Origin: Agreia bicolorata
GTDB taxonomy: Bacteria; Actinomycetota; Actinomycetes; Actinomycetales; Microbacteriaceae
Assembly (NCBI RefSeq): GCF_000938265.1
Contig: NZ_JYFC01000003.1
Coordinates: 496,001 to 560,000 of the forward strand
Direction: 5' to 3'
Length of the DNA stretch: 64,000 bases
Shown here: positions 41,821-50,417 of the stretch, in pieces
How the letters are laid out: every line of letters starts with the position of its first letter
How positions within the stretch are numbered: the stretch's first letter is position 1
Translations under genes and position numbers: made by a program
The notes under the pieces: model-generated
Told to the model about the DNA's origin: nothing
Databases searched by the model: none
Seen by the model: only the letters and a program-made list of their open reading frames with translations

Positions 41821-42477
41821 TCAGACGAGTTTCTTCATGACCGTCTTGAGCGTTGAAATGGCGTCCTCAAAGTTCCGCCTGGTGTCAGCCGCCGCGTGCT
41901 GCGTGCCGGATGCGGCCGGCTCTGCCGCCCACTGCTTCATCGCCGTCCGTACGGTCGCGAGACACACGCCGAGAATCAGTTGGGCCTCGTCGTTCCGTTG
42001 CGCCTCGTTACCCGCTGCGAAGGCAGCATCGTCGCCCAGCCAGCCGGCGATGATGCTGCTGAGGCGATCCTCGAGATCGGCGACCCTCACCATCTGGCGG
42101 GTCATCAGCTGCGGGTACTCGCGCATCACGGAGCGCTTCAATTCGGTGTGACGGTGATTTCCTCCGCTGGCCTGGAAGACGGCGTAGATGAGCTCGAAGA
42201 CGGCCGCGAGAATGTCGGGATCGTGTTCGCGAACCCTGTCGAGTTCCGCCGCCACGGCGGCCTCGTCGATGCCGAGAACGGCGTCTTCTTTTGTGGGGAA
42301 GTAGTTGAAGAACGTGCGAGGTGAGATGTCTGCGCGTTCGCTGATCGCGTCGATGGTCGTCGCATCAAGGCCCCGCTCGAGCACAAGCTCGGCGGCGGCG
42401 ACGTGGATGGCTTCGGCGGTGTTCGCACGCTTGCGCTCGCGGAGTCCGGAGGGTGCGTCATGCATAAGAACAATCAT
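41821..42477 (-). CDS. TetR-family regulator
   Basis: A 218-residue TetR protein with DNA-binding region [20 protein letters not shown] and [20 protein letters not shown] (about 14-60). The C-terminal domain has a tetracenomycin/MftR-like look, with a long pair of helices and an acidic middle. Starts are possible at 42477 and 42465; a perfect palindrome TTGCACCTGGTGCAA begins at the first base of the longer version, so autoregulation is likely. It is 55 bp downstream of the GMC gene end, on the same strand, and 76 bp upstream of mscR. Either neighbour could be its target. Confidence 0.87.
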   Translation of the reverse strand: MIVLMHDAPSGLRERKRANTAEAIHVAAAELVLERGLDATTIDAISERADISPRTFFNYFPTKEDAVLGIDEAAVAAELDRVREHDPDILAAVFELIYAVFQASGGNHRHTELKRSVMREYPQLMTRQMVRVADLEDRLSSIIAGWLGDDAAFAAGNEAQRNDEAQLILGVCLATVRTAMKQWAAEPAASGTQHAAADTRRNFEDAISTLKTVMKKLV

Positions 42478-42491
42478 TGCACCTGGTGCAA
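42477..42491. promoter_or_regulatory. TetR operator palindrome
   Basis: TTGCACCTGGTGCAA is a perfect 7-1-7 palindrome touching the TetR start codon. It lies in the 54-bp gap before that gene. Confidence 0.75.
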
Positions 42492-42531
42492 GATTACAGC
42501 GATGTATTTTTGCGCAATGCGCAGCGGCGCG

Positions 42532-44073
42532 TCAGCGCAGCATGAGGTCGGCGGTGCGCAGCGAGAGCGCCATCTGCGTGAGGCATGGGTTGGCGCTGAG
42601 CGAGCTCGGGAACGTCGAGTTGTCCGAGATCCACATATTCGGGATGTCGTGGCTGCGCCCCTCGGCATCGATCACGCCGGTCGCGGGGTCGGCGCTCATG
42701 CGGCAGGTGCCCAACGTGTGCGCGGTGCGGGCGAGCACCCGGGTCTCGAGAGCTCCCGCCGCCTCGAGGATGCGGGTCATCGTGGCAGTGGCGTGCTCGG
42801 TGATCGCATTCTCGTTCGCTCCTGCAGTGAAGGTGACGAGCGCCCGCGGCACGCCCCATTCGTCGAGTTCATCGCTGAGAACGAGCCTGTTGTTCTCGGC
42901 TGGCAGACACTCACCGTTGATGCCGATGCCGGCTGAGTAGCGCCAGGCATCCAGAGCGTTCATCAGCTCTGCGCCCCACAGCCCCGCGCCGCGGATGACG
43001 GTGGTCGCGTAGTTCAGGGGCATTACGCCGAGGCTCTGCAGAAGGTAACCGCCGGCGAAGTCGACGCCCTCAGGCCGCACGAAGTCTTCACTGATCAGCG
43101 AGGAGGGGTAGCCGCGATAGCCGCGGATCTGCTCATCGAAGCGGCCCCACACCTGCACGCCCCCGTGGGCGAGAAAGTTGCGCCCGACCTGGCCGGAAGA
43201 GTTCGCCAGCCCCGTGTTCAGGAGCAGGCGCGGCGTCTCGATGCCGCCGCCCGCGAGAACGAGATTCGCGCAGCGCTGCCGATACTCCTTGCCGTCGTGT
43301 CGGTAGACCACGGCTCCGACACGGCCCTGCGCGTCGAGCTCGATGCCGTGCACCATCGAATCGGGTCGGATCTCAGCGCCATCGGCGACCGCTGCGGGCA
43401 GGTACGTGTTGGCCGTGGTGGCTTTCGTTCCATAGCGTTCGCCCTGGTGGATGCTGCCCAGGTTTTGGCTCGACCTGCGGTTTCCGAAGTGCGGCTGGTC
43501 GCGGTCGCGACTCAGGATGGCCGCCGGCGCATCCGTCGCCCGGATGCCGAGCCGGGCGCATCCGGCCGCCATGAGATCGGCGGGGGCGTTGCGATCGACG
43601 GGAGGCTCGAGGTACTCGCGCTCCGGGTCCCACGGGTACGGGGTCGGTCCGGATACGCCGATGGTGCGCTCGACCTCGGCGACGTAGCGGGTGAGTTCGG
43701 CGTGGTCGATCGGCCAGTCCTCGCCCACGCCCGACTCGGTGCGCAGCCGCAGGTCGCGCGCGTCGGGGCGGGGCGTGAATGCTCCCCAGTGCAGCGTTCC
43801 GCCGCCCACGCCGAAGCCGCTGTTGTTGGTGCCGAACGCGGTCGGGTCGCCGCCGCCCGAGAGTCGCTCAGACATCCAGTTGATGCGCGGGGCCTCGACC
43901 TCGTCATTGGTGAAGCCGTCGGGGTCGGTGTTCGGCCCGGCCTCGAGCGCCACGACTTTCAGACCACGCCCGGCGAGGCGCGCGAGCAGCGGCGCCCCGC
44001 CCGCTCCGGTTCCCACAACGACGACGTCGACGATCTCATCTCGGTCGTACGTACGCATGTCGTTCAGATTCAC
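42532..44073 (-). CDS. GMC-family FAD oxidoreductase (large subunit-like)
   Basis: A 513-residue flavoprotein dehydrogenase. The FAD motif VVVVGTGAGGAPLLARLAGR lies at about 14-33. Further landmarks are NNSGFGVGGGTLHWGAFTPR, the second FAD-contacting strand NLVLAGGGIETPRLLLNTGL, and the catalytic-His region near the end (AHTLGTCRMSADPATGVIDA, then NMWISDNSTFPSSLSANPCL). It resembles the large subunit of gluconate 2-dehydrogenase-type enzymes. The start is a GTG at 44073 whose GTGA overlaps the upstream gene, preceded by GGGGGAT. That upstream gene ends in a small-subunit-like domain, so the two products probably form a complex. Substrate unknown. Confidence 0.88.
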   Translation of the reverse strand: MNLNDMRTYDRDEIVDVVVVGTGAGGAPLLARLAGRGLKVVALEAGPNTDPDGFTNDEVEAPRINWMSERLSGGGDPTAFGTNNSGFGVGGGTLHWGAFTPRPDARDLRLRTESGVGEDWPIDHAELTRYVAEVERTIGVSGPTPYPWDPEREYLEPPVDRNAPADLMAAGCARLGIRATDAPAAILSRDRDQPHFGNRRSSQNLGSIHQGERYGTKATTANTYLPAAVADGAEIRPDSMVHGIELDAQGRVGAVVYRHDGKEYRQRCANLVLAGGGIETPRLLLNTGLANSSGQVGRNFLAHGGVQVWGRFDEQIRGYRGYPSSLISEDFVRPEGVDFAGGYLLQSLGVMPLNYATTVIRGAGLWGAELMNALDAWRYSAGIGINGECLPAENNRLVLSDELDEWGVPRALVTFTAGANENAITEHATATMTRILEAAGALETRVLARTAHTLGTCRMSADPATGVIDAEGRSHDIPNMWISDNSTFPSSLSANPCLTQMALSLRTADLMLR

Positions 44074-45479
44074 GCGAGATCCCCCAGCTCGACAGGCTCC
44101 CACGGGTCGCGCAGGCCCGCGGCGACGGTGTTATAGCCGACTGATCCGAATGCCGGACCGCTCGTCGCGAATCCGTCGTAGCCGATCCGGGCGAACGAGG
44201 CCGGATGCGACAGCCAGATTCGCGTGAGGTCGGTGCGCAGGTCGTCGAACCAGTGCTGGCGCATCGTGCCGTTCCATGCGTCGCCGCCGAGCGCCTGGTG
44301 CTCGTTGAGTTCGCCCGAGATGATGCCCTCGATCAGCGCGTTCTGCTCGGCCGTCGCATTCTGGTCGTCGGTGTCGTCTGGCCATAGGGCGGACAAGTCG
44401 TCGAGCCCCAGTCGGTAGGCGAAGACATTGGCCGGCTGCCCTTCGTTGCGCCACCCGTCGCTGCGGGCCAGGGCCAGGTCGGCGTCGACGCGCGCAGCGA
44501 GGTCGACGCGGGCCGTTCCCGACTGCGGAACCAGCCGATCGGCAAGCGCGCGCAGCATCGAGAGCTGCTCGGGTGAGAGCACTCGGGGCGCGTAGTCGGG
44601 GTCGTCGGCCAGCGCCCGGTGGGCGAGAAACCCGCGCGCCTCGGGGGCCGTTCGTTCGGACGCGATGAGCCGGCCCCACTCGGGCGTGACTTGCGGGGCC
44701 GTCGGCACCGTCGCATCCCACAGCCGCACGATCTCGTCTGCCACCTCGGCGGCGCGCTCGTAAGGCAGTAGGTGTCCCGTCGAGGCGAGCGATACGAAGC
44801 GCGCCCGTGGGTAGACGTCGGCGAGCAGTTGCGGCTGGGCGGATGCGCCGAGATCGTCATCGTCTTCTCCGGCGAGAACGACGACGGGAAGGTCGAGAAC
44901 TCCGATGTCGGACGACAGATCTTCGACGCTGCCTTCGGTGAGCCAGCGACGCCACGCGAGCGGCGACATGCGGCGAAGCTGTTCGACGGCGGCGCGCGCG
45001 GCGGCCTCGCCCAGGGGTGCCGCCACGTTCTGTGCGACGAACTCGCTCGCGTGGCCCTGCGAGATCGGGCCGTCGTCGACCCAGGAGAGCATCTCGGCGC
45101 GCTTGTCTTCGCTCATCGGCTCGGGCGTGGGCGGCGACGGCGCGAGCAGCACGAGCCCGGCGAGGCCGAACACGTTGGCCCGGCCGCGCAGGATGCGATC
45201 GGTCACCACGGCCGTGACTTTGCCGCCCATGCTGTGGGCAGCGATGACGAACGGGCCGCCGTCGGCTTCGGCTTCGATGACCTGAACAGCGCGGTCGGCG
45301 AGGGCCGCGACCGAGCCGTTCGGCGCATCCGGGGAGCCGTCGTGACCGGGCAGGTCGATGCCGACCACGCGCAGCCGGCCGCCTGCGAGGGCGTCGAGGG
45401 CGTCCGCGATCGGGCCCGCTGCTGCGGCGCCGAATCCGAGGCCGGGAAGGAAGAAGATGGTGCCGGCGGGGGTGGTCAC
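44070..45479 (-). CDS. Alpha/beta hydrolase fused to gluconate 2-dehydrogenase subunit 3-like domain
   Basis: A 469-residue bifunctional protein. Residues 1-250 are an alpha/beta hydrolase: oxyanion region FFLPGLGFGAAAAG, nucleophile elbow IAAHSMGGKV (Ser in HSMGG), acid in VVLAGEDDDDLG and the terminal histidine in STGHLLPYE. From about 290 the chain reads LSPEQLSMLRALADRLVPQS and runs to QHWFDDLRTDLTRIWLSHPA, matching the gluconate 2-dehydrogenase small-subunit (subunit 3) fold, but without a twin-arginine signal. The GTG start at 45479 overlaps the SDR stop and the stop overlaps the GMC start. The fusion suggests that hydrolysis and oxidation are steps on one compound. Confidence 0.85.
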   Translation of the reverse strand: MTTPAGTIFFLPGLGFGAAAAGPIADALDALAGGRLRVVGIDLPGHDGSPDAPNGSVAALADRAVQVIEAEADGGPFVIAAHSMGGKVTAVVTDRILRGRANVFGLAGLVLLAPSPPTPEPMSEDKRAEMLSWVDDGPISQGHASEFVAQNVAAPLGEAAARAAVEQLRRMSPLAWRRWLTEGSVEDLSSDIGVLDLPVVVLAGEDDDDLGASAQPQLLADVYPRARFVSLASTGHLLPYERAAEVADEIVRLWDATVPTAPQVTPEWGRLIASERTAPEARGFLAHRALADDPDYAPRVLSPEQLSMLRALADRLVPQSGTARVDLAARVDADLALARSDGWRNEGQPANVFAYRLGLDDLSALWPDDTDDQNATAEQNALIEGIISGELNEHQALGGDAWNGTMRQHWFDDLRTDLTRIWLSHPASFARIGYDGFATSGPAFGSVGYNTVAAGLRDPWEPVELGDLA

Positions 45480-46375
45480 GGTGTGACCATTGCTCCGTTG
45501 ACGTTGAGAGTCTCGCCCGAGACGTAGCTCGATTCGGCCGATGCCAGGAACACGAAGGCGGGCGCCAGCTCGGCCGGCTGACCGGCGCGCTGGTAGGTGC
45601 TCTCGTCGTCGAAGGCTTTCATCTGCTCGTCGGAAACTCCCTGCGACACCTGCAGCGCAGTCCACACCGGGCCCGGCGCCACCACGTTCACCCGAATTCC
45701 GCGCGGGGCCAGCTGCTGAGCCAGACCTTTCGAGAGATTGTTGATCGCGGCCTTGGTCGAGGCGTAGTCGAGGCGATCGGGAGCGGGCTTGTAGGCCTCG
45801 AGCGATGCCGTGTTGATGATGGTCGCCCCCTCGGGCAGGTGAGGGAGGGCAGCCTTCGTGAGCCAGAAGTTGGCGAAGACGTTGGTGCGGAAGGTCTGCT
45901 CGAACTGCTCGTCGCTCAGATCTTCGAGGCGGTCGACGGCCACCTGCTTGCCGGCGTTGTTCACGAGGATGTCGAGGCCTCCGAGCACGCTCACGGCCTC
46001 GGCGATGATGGCGCGGCAGGTGGAGGCGTCGGTGATGTCGGCCGCGATGGAGTGGCCCTTGGCTCCAGCCTCCTCGATCAGACCGACGATGCGATCGGCA
46101 TCCTGCTGCTCGGCGCGCAGGTGCACGATGACGACATCGGCGCCCTCGCGAGCGAAGGCGATGGCCACGGCGCCGCCGATGCCGGAGTCTCCGCCGGTGA
46201 TCAGCGCCTTGCGGCCGGTGAGCCGGCCGGTGCCGCGGTAGGTCTTCTCGCCGAGATCGGGAACCGGGGTCATCTGCGCCTGCACCCCGGGCTCCGGCTG
46301 GTGCTGGACGGGCGGTTCGACCCGGTCGTAGAGGGTGACCGGGTTGCCGAACGTGTACTGATCGCGTGCAGTCAT
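45476..46375 (-). CDS. SDR-family oxidoreductase (YghA/glucose dehydrogenase-like)
   Basis: A 299-residue short-chain dehydrogenase with a 45-residue proline-rich extension before the Rossmann fold. The cofactor motif is ALITGGDSGIGGAVAIAFAR, the NAG motif ILVNNAGKQVAVDRLEDLSD, and the catalytic Ser-Tyr-Lys is in NTASLEAYKPAPDRLDYAST with K four residues on. The C-terminus ends YVSGETLNVNGAMVTP. The extension with PVTLYDRVEPPVQHQPEPGV is typical of the stress-linked YghA group. It is the first gene of the three-gene redox operon and overlaps the hydrolase fusion by 4 bp. Substrate unknown. Confidence 0.88.
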   Translation of the reverse strand: MTARDQYTFGNPVTLYDRVEPPVQHQPEPGVQAQMTPVPDLGEKTYRGTGRLTGRKALITGGDSGIGGAVAIAFAREGADVVIVHLRAEQQDADRIVGLIEEAGAKGHSIAADITDASTCRAIIAEAVSVLGGLDILVNNAGKQVAVDRLEDLSDEQFEQTFRTNVFANFWLTKAALPHLPEGATIINTASLEAYKPAPDRLDYASTKAAINNLSKGLAQQLAPRGIRVNVVAPGPVWTALQVSQGVSDEQMKAFDDESTYQRAGQPAELAPAFVFLASAESSYVSGETLNVNGAMVTP

Positions 46376-46491
46376 ACGACCGAGCGTAGATCGGGAGCCG
46401 TATCAGGTCGGGGGCCTTGCGCACTGCCCAGCTTCTGGTAACGGCGGGGCTGATCAGCGCACCGCGTGCGCGCCCGCTCGCGATATGGCGC

Positions 46492-46524
46492 AAATCGACC
46501 CAAGATACGCGGCGAAGGTCGATT
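46492..46524. repeat. Smaller inverted repeat, first unit
   Basis: AATCGACC (46493-46500) and GGTCGATT (46517-46524) are perfect inverted repeats with a 16-nt loop. The left flank TGGCGCAAATCGACCC resembles the arm of the larger element 60 bp further on. Confidence 0.6.
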
Positions 46525-46555
46525 CTTGACAGACGAGGCAGGATGCGTGCGCTCG

Positions 46556-46607
46556 ATGTGGCAGAAATCGACCCTCTTCGCATCGGGTGGGTCGATTTCT
46601 GCCACAT
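46556..46607. repeat. Perfect 19-bp inverted repeat element
   Basis: ATGTGGCAGAAATCGACCC (46556-46574) is exactly complementary to 46589-46607, with a 14-nt loop. It follows the cupin gene end on the reverse strand (46623) and precedes the SDR start (46375). There is no T-run. A terminator, a REP element or a regulator site are all possible. Confidence 0.8.
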
Positions 46608-46622
46608 GGCGCCGCCGCCGGA

Positions 46623-46961
46623 CTAAAGTGGCGGGCCGGGCCGGAGCTCCGGAGTCTCTTCGGGCCCAGACAGGAAGTACCCCAAAAACGTGACGCCTTC
46701 CGACGTTGCGTCAAACCGGTCGATCAAGACGCCTTGGGGTTCGTAGAACACATCGCCCGCGCGCAGGATCACCTCGGGGCCGCTGTCGACCTGAAAGACG
46801 ACCGACCCCGATTCGACGGATCCGAAGACAGGGCCATTGTGATGATGGGGTCCGCCCGCCACGTCGGGCTGCATCGTGATCCGACGCACCTGCACCGAAG
46901 CGGTGACGTGATCGGGTAGCGACTGTGCGAGAAGGGTGAGTCGTTCCACTGGTTCCGTCAT
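46623..46961 (-). CDS. Small cupin-domain protein
   Basis: A 112-residue single cupin. The first cupin motif with metal-binding histidines is GGPHHHNGPVFGSVESGSVV, and the second follows at ILRAGDVFYEPQGVLIDRFD. Such proteins are ligand-binding or simple metal-dependent enzymes; the third histidine position is replaced by a phenylalanine-rich stretch, so enzymatic activity is uncertain. The gene stands alone. The inverted repeat at 46556-46607 lies just downstream of its stop. Confidence 0.8.
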   Translation of the reverse strand: MTEPVERLTLLAQSLPDHVTASVQVRRITMQPDVAGGPHHHNGPVFGSVESGSVVFQVDSGPEVILRAGDVFYEPQGVLIDRFDATSEGVTFLGYFLSGPEETPELRPGPPL

Positions 46962-47137
46962 GTTTCGATTATCGGCCGATGGCGACGATGCGGCGGAGTT
47001 CCGTGCTGCAACGCAGGAAGATCAGGCCACCGACGTGCAGAATCGCGCATTTCGGTTGAGATCTCCTGCGGTGGAGCGACATCTACCAGTCAAGCGTGCA
47101 TGCCGCGTGAACGGGCCGAGCGGCGTAGGCAGGTGCA

Positions 47138-48490
47138 TCAGCGGGCTGAGCACCAGTTCGGAGCCCAACCGTCGACGGTGCCGAGTTGCGCGCCGTCGGT
47201 GAGGTCGACGTAGGTGATCTGTTGCGCGCTGGTACTGATCGCGGCGTAGAGGCCGTTGGGCGAAACGCAGGCGCTCGTCACAGATTGACCGGCGTGCTCG
47301 AGGGAGTCGAGCGAGAAGAGGGTGCTGCTGCCGGTGGGCGTGACCTTGGCGACGGTCGTGTCCGGACCATAGCCGGAGTCTTGGATCTCGAGGGTGGTGC
47401 CCGCGGCATCCACGATCGTGCCCTCGGCATCGCCGGCAACCGACGGGAATGAGCTGTTGGGATGTTCGGCCTGGCCGAAGTCTGTCGCGATACGCGCACC
47501 GGCCGTCGCCGTGACCAGCGTCTTCGTGGTCGGAACGAAACCGACGAGCGAGTCCGCGCTGCCGATCGGGGCAGGGCCAGAGGTGCCGTCTCGTTCGCCG
47601 AGGGTGTCGATCAGCAGCAAACCCGAGCTCTCTGTCTGCGCGACGAGCGAGGTGGTGCCCGGAATGAACATCCAGTCTTTCGCCGTGAGCACCTCGTAAT
47701 CGGTGCCCGTGATGGGAATCGAGTAGTCGTTTCCGCGGGTGATGTCGTAGACGTACAGCTGATCGGGCTGTGCTTCATACAGCGCAGACTGCTGCGGGGT
47801 GAAGGTGTAGCCGAAGAGCTTGCTCGCGGGGCTGGCCCTGAGGCTCGTGATTGTGCCCGAGCCCGCGAGGTTGACGACGATCGGCGCGCCGCCGGTCAGC
47901 GAGACGATGGTCAGCGCGTCGGTTCCGTCGTCGTTCACGGTGTCGACGACCAGCGCGTCGGTGAGCGCCACGAACTGCCGGATGCGCGGGGCTTGGTAGA
48001 CCGGCGTCGGTGCGCCGCCCCCGACGGGTGCGGTCAGAATCGCGTCGCTGAACTGCGACTCGGGGGTGCCCGTCGAGGGCGACAGGAAGTACATGGTCGG
48101 ATTCGCCGTGGTGAACGTGTAGCTGACGGTCGAGGCTCCGCCGCCCGAGATGCTGCGGACCTCGGGCACGGTCACGGTGTATCGGGTGTTGTAGCTGAGG
48201 ATTCCAGTGAACTGCACGTCGATGGTGTCGCCGTCGACCGTCGCGGTGGCCGCCACGGCCGGGCTGACTGTGAGCTTGCCCGCGACGGATGCATCGAGCG
48301 GTTCATTGGTCTGCAGCAGCAGACGTTGACCCGCGCGCTCGACTGCGGTGTTCACGTTGATCTGCGCCGACTGCAGCTGTGGACCGTGCGAAAAGTTCGC
48401 GACAACAAGCACCGCGGCCACCAGCGAGATGGCCGTGATGCTGCCGTAGAGCAGTCGCCGGAACCTCCGACCCGCGGTCTCAATAGACAT
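47138..48490 (-). CDS. Membrane-anchored Ig-like/beta-propeller protein of unknown function
   Basis: A 450-residue protein with a membrane anchor at about 16-35 (SITAISLVAAVLVVANFSHG). After it comes a Big_5-like Ig domain (about 50-145: LLLQTNEPLDASVAGKLTVS, GILSYNTRYTVTVPE), then a beta-propeller of about 300 residues with repeats such as DALTIVSLTGGAPIVVNLAG and DQLYVYDITRGNDYSIPITG. It looks like an extracytoplasmic binding or scaffold protein. The ATG at 48490 overlaps the TIGR03943 gene by 11 bp, so it is the third gene of that operon. I do not recognise a characterised homologue. Confidence 0.72.
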   Translation of the reverse strand: MSIETAGRRFRRLLYGSITAISLVAAVLVVANFSHGPQLQSAQINVNTAVERAGQRLLLQTNEPLDASVAGKLTVSPAVAATATVDGDTIDVQFTGILSYNTRYTVTVPEVRSISGGGASTVSYTFTTANPTMYFLSPSTGTPESQFSDAILTAPVGGGAPTPVYQAPRIRQFVALTDALVVDTVNDDGTDALTIVSLTGGAPIVVNLAGSGTITSLRASPASKLFGYTFTPQQSALYEAQPDQLYVYDITRGNDYSIPITGTDYEVLTAKDWMFIPGTTSLVAQTESSGLLLIDTLGERDGTSGPAPIGSADSLVGFVPTTKTLVTATAGARIATDFGQAEHPNSSFPSVAGDAEGTIVDAAGTTLEIQDSGYGPDTTVAKVTPTGSSTLFSLDSLEHAGQSVTSACVSPNGLYAAISTSAQQITYVDLTDGAQLGTVDGWAPNWCSAR

Positions 48491-49298
48491 AGGGCTCGGC
48501 GGGCTGTTCGACTGCCGTGAGGCTGTCGGGGCGAACGACTGTTGTGGCGGCACTGAGCACGCTGGGGTTCGCTTCGAATGCACCCGTGACGGTGACCCAA
48601 CTGTCGGTGGCGTAGCTGCTCGACCAGCCCGGCGAGTAGACCGGAACCCCGACGGGCTGCGCGTCGACCGCGCAGCAGGTGACCACGAAACGGGCGACGT
48701 AGAACACGTTGTCGGGATCGTCAGCGTCGGGGGTGACGAATCCCGTGAGGGTGGCAGTTCTGCCGCTCAGGTCGTCGGCGCTCGCCCCCTGGCGAATGAG
48801 GGAAGCCCAGTCCTTGACCGAATACGCCGAGGTGTCGTCCGACGTGCCCGGGGGCGGGCCGGCGTTCGCCAGGGTGTTCGACGAACCGTTGAGGCTGCGC
48901 TGTTCGACCGCGGCTGAGGTGAGCGCGCTCGGGGGAACGACGAGCAGGGCGATGGCTGCGGCGGCGACGATCACGAGGGCGGTGAGCGATCCGCCCAACG
49001 CGAGCAGTGGGCGGCGGCGACCGGCCCCGGCGTCGCCGTGGGCGTCGGGCCCACGCCCATCCGGCTCACCGTGCATGCCGTGATCGTGATCGTCGTGTTC
49101 GTCTGGCCCCGGGATCACGAGGAGTGCGCCGATCGTGAGCACGAACGCGATGCCGGCCATGACCAGGGTGAACACGTAGTAGCGCGGGTGGATGTAGAGC
49201 CCGAGCTGCCCGGTCGCGCCGAGCCACCCCGTGGCGATAGCGGCGAGCAGGGTGAGAGCCAGCCCTTTCCAACGCGTGATGAGACGACTAAAAGACAA
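48480..49298 (-). CDS. TIGR03943 family membrane protein (YcgQ-like)
   Basis: A 272-residue protein with two hydrophobic segments near the start, a His/Asp-rich loop (DEHDDHDHGMHGEPDGRGPD), another membrane segment (about 97-120), and an extracytoplasmic domain with FVVTCCAVDAQPVGVPVYSP. The CC pair and His-rich loop suggest metal contact. TIGR03943 proteins are nearly always encoded next to a DUF318 permease, as here; in several bacteria such pairs belong to zinc-starvation regulons, from general knowledge. Its start overlaps the permease end by 11 bp. I found no clear Zur box upstream of the operon. Confidence 0.85.
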   Translation of the reverse strand: MSFSRLITRWKGLALTLLAAIATGWLGATGQLGLYIHPRYYVFTLVMAGIAFVLTIGALLVIPGPDEHDDHDHGMHGEPDGRGPDAHGDAGAGRRRPLLALGGSLTALVIVAAAAIALLVVPPSALTSAAVEQRSLNGSSNTLANAGPPPGTSDDTSAYSVKDWASLIRQGASADDLSGRTATLTGFVTPDADDPDNVFYVARFVVTCCAVDAQPVGVPVYSPGWSSSYATDSWVTVTGAFEANPSVLSAATTVVRPDSLTAVEQPAEPYVY

Positions 49299-50361
49299 GG
49301 TTCACCGCCAATCCGATGGCCGCGGCGCAGACGGCGATGAGCACACTCACTTGCACCAGCGTGCGCACCGTGAACGTGGTTCGCATCAGGGCGAGCATCT
49401 TGATGTCGATCATGGGTCCGAAGATGAGAAAGGCGACGATGCCGCCGGGTAGAAACGTCGAGCCGAACGAGAGGATGAAGAATGCGTCGACGTTCGAGCA
49501 GATGGCGACGATGAAGGCGAGTGCCATAAGCGCGAGCACCGACCACAGCGGATTGCTGCCCAGGGTGATCAGCAGGTTGCGCGACACGGCCACCTGGATG
49601 AGCCCCGCGATGCCGGCGCCGACGATCAGGGCGGGCATCATTGCTGCGGACTCGCGCCCGAAGCTGATCAGCGTGCGCCGAGTTCGGGTGCCGTGCTCGG
49701 CGTGCGGATCGACTGCGCAGGCCGCCTGAAAGCTGCGCGTGAGCAGCGTCTGCGGAGCGGGGTGGGTGCTGTAGATGAAGCCGACGAGATTCGCGATGAC
49801 CAAGCCTCCGACGATGCGGCTGATCAGAATGCCGTCGTTCCATCCGAATGCCTGATACGTCGTGATGATCGTGATCGGGTTGATGATCGGCGCTGCGAAG
49901 AGAAAAGCCATGGAGTCGGCGACGCTGAGGCCGCTGACGATGAGACCTCGAGTCAGCGGAACATTGCCGCACTCGCACACCGGAAGCAGTACCCCGAGAA
50001 GTGAGATGACGCTGCGCCTGAGAACGGCGTTTCTCGGCAGCCTCCTTAGAAGAAAGCCCGCGGGCAGCCAGATCTGAACGACCGCCGAAAGCAGGATGCC
50101 GAGAATCACGAACGGCAGCGACTCGATGATGACGCTCACAGAGAGAGTCACGAAGTCCTTGGCGGGGTCGGTCATCCACGACGTCCACTCGGCCGGAGCG
50201 AAAATCCTGATCGCCACGAGGAGCAGCACCGCGGCGACGCCGACGGTGGGCGTCCAGCGCCACTCCGATCGGGTCAGCTCGCGCAGCGACGGGTGCGCCG
50301 CGGGTGTCGTGCTCAGCGTTCGCTCCTCGTGACGTGACGGCGTGAAATCCGGATCAGTCAA
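49288..50361 (-). CDS. DUF318 permease (YcgR/ArsP-like)
   Basis: A 357-residue integral membrane protein with about eight hydrophobic segments. The signature LLGVLLPVCECGNVPLTRGL (cysteine pair CEC) and MAFLFAAPIINPITIITTYQ are intact, as is ICSNVDAFFILSFGSTFLPG in the second half. The family includes predicted permeases and the ArsP organoarsenical exporters; specificity is unknown. It is the first gene of the three-gene operon. A GTG start 15 codons in would also fit, but the ATG at 50361 is used here. The preceding DNA contains no evident operator. Confidence 0.87.
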   Translation of the reverse strand: MTDPDFTPSRHEERTLSTTPAAHPSLRELTRSEWRWTPTVGVAAVLLLVAIRIFAPAEWTSWMTDPAKDFVTLSVSVIIESLPFVILGILLSAVVQIWLPAGFLLRRLPRNAVLRRSVISLLGVLLPVCECGNVPLTRGLIVSGLSVADSMAFLFAAPIINPITIITTYQAFGWNDGILISRIVGGLVIANLVGFIYSTHPAPQTLLTRSFQAACAVDPHAEHGTRTRRTLISFGRESAAMMPALIVGAGIAGLIQVAVSRNLLITLGSNPLWSVLALMALAFIVAICSNVDAFFILSFGSTFLPGGIVAFLIFGPMIDIKMLALMRTTFTVRTLVQVSVLIAVCAAAIGLAVNLVF

Positions 50362-50417
50362 TCACGCCCGGCTGCCGTCCGGCTCCAAGCTAGCCGCGTA
50401 TTCGAACGGCGCGCGCC

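Noticed and set aside
50362-50417. Zur box upstream of the DUF318 operon
   Set aside because: No AT-rich Zur-like palindrome is present in this short gap.
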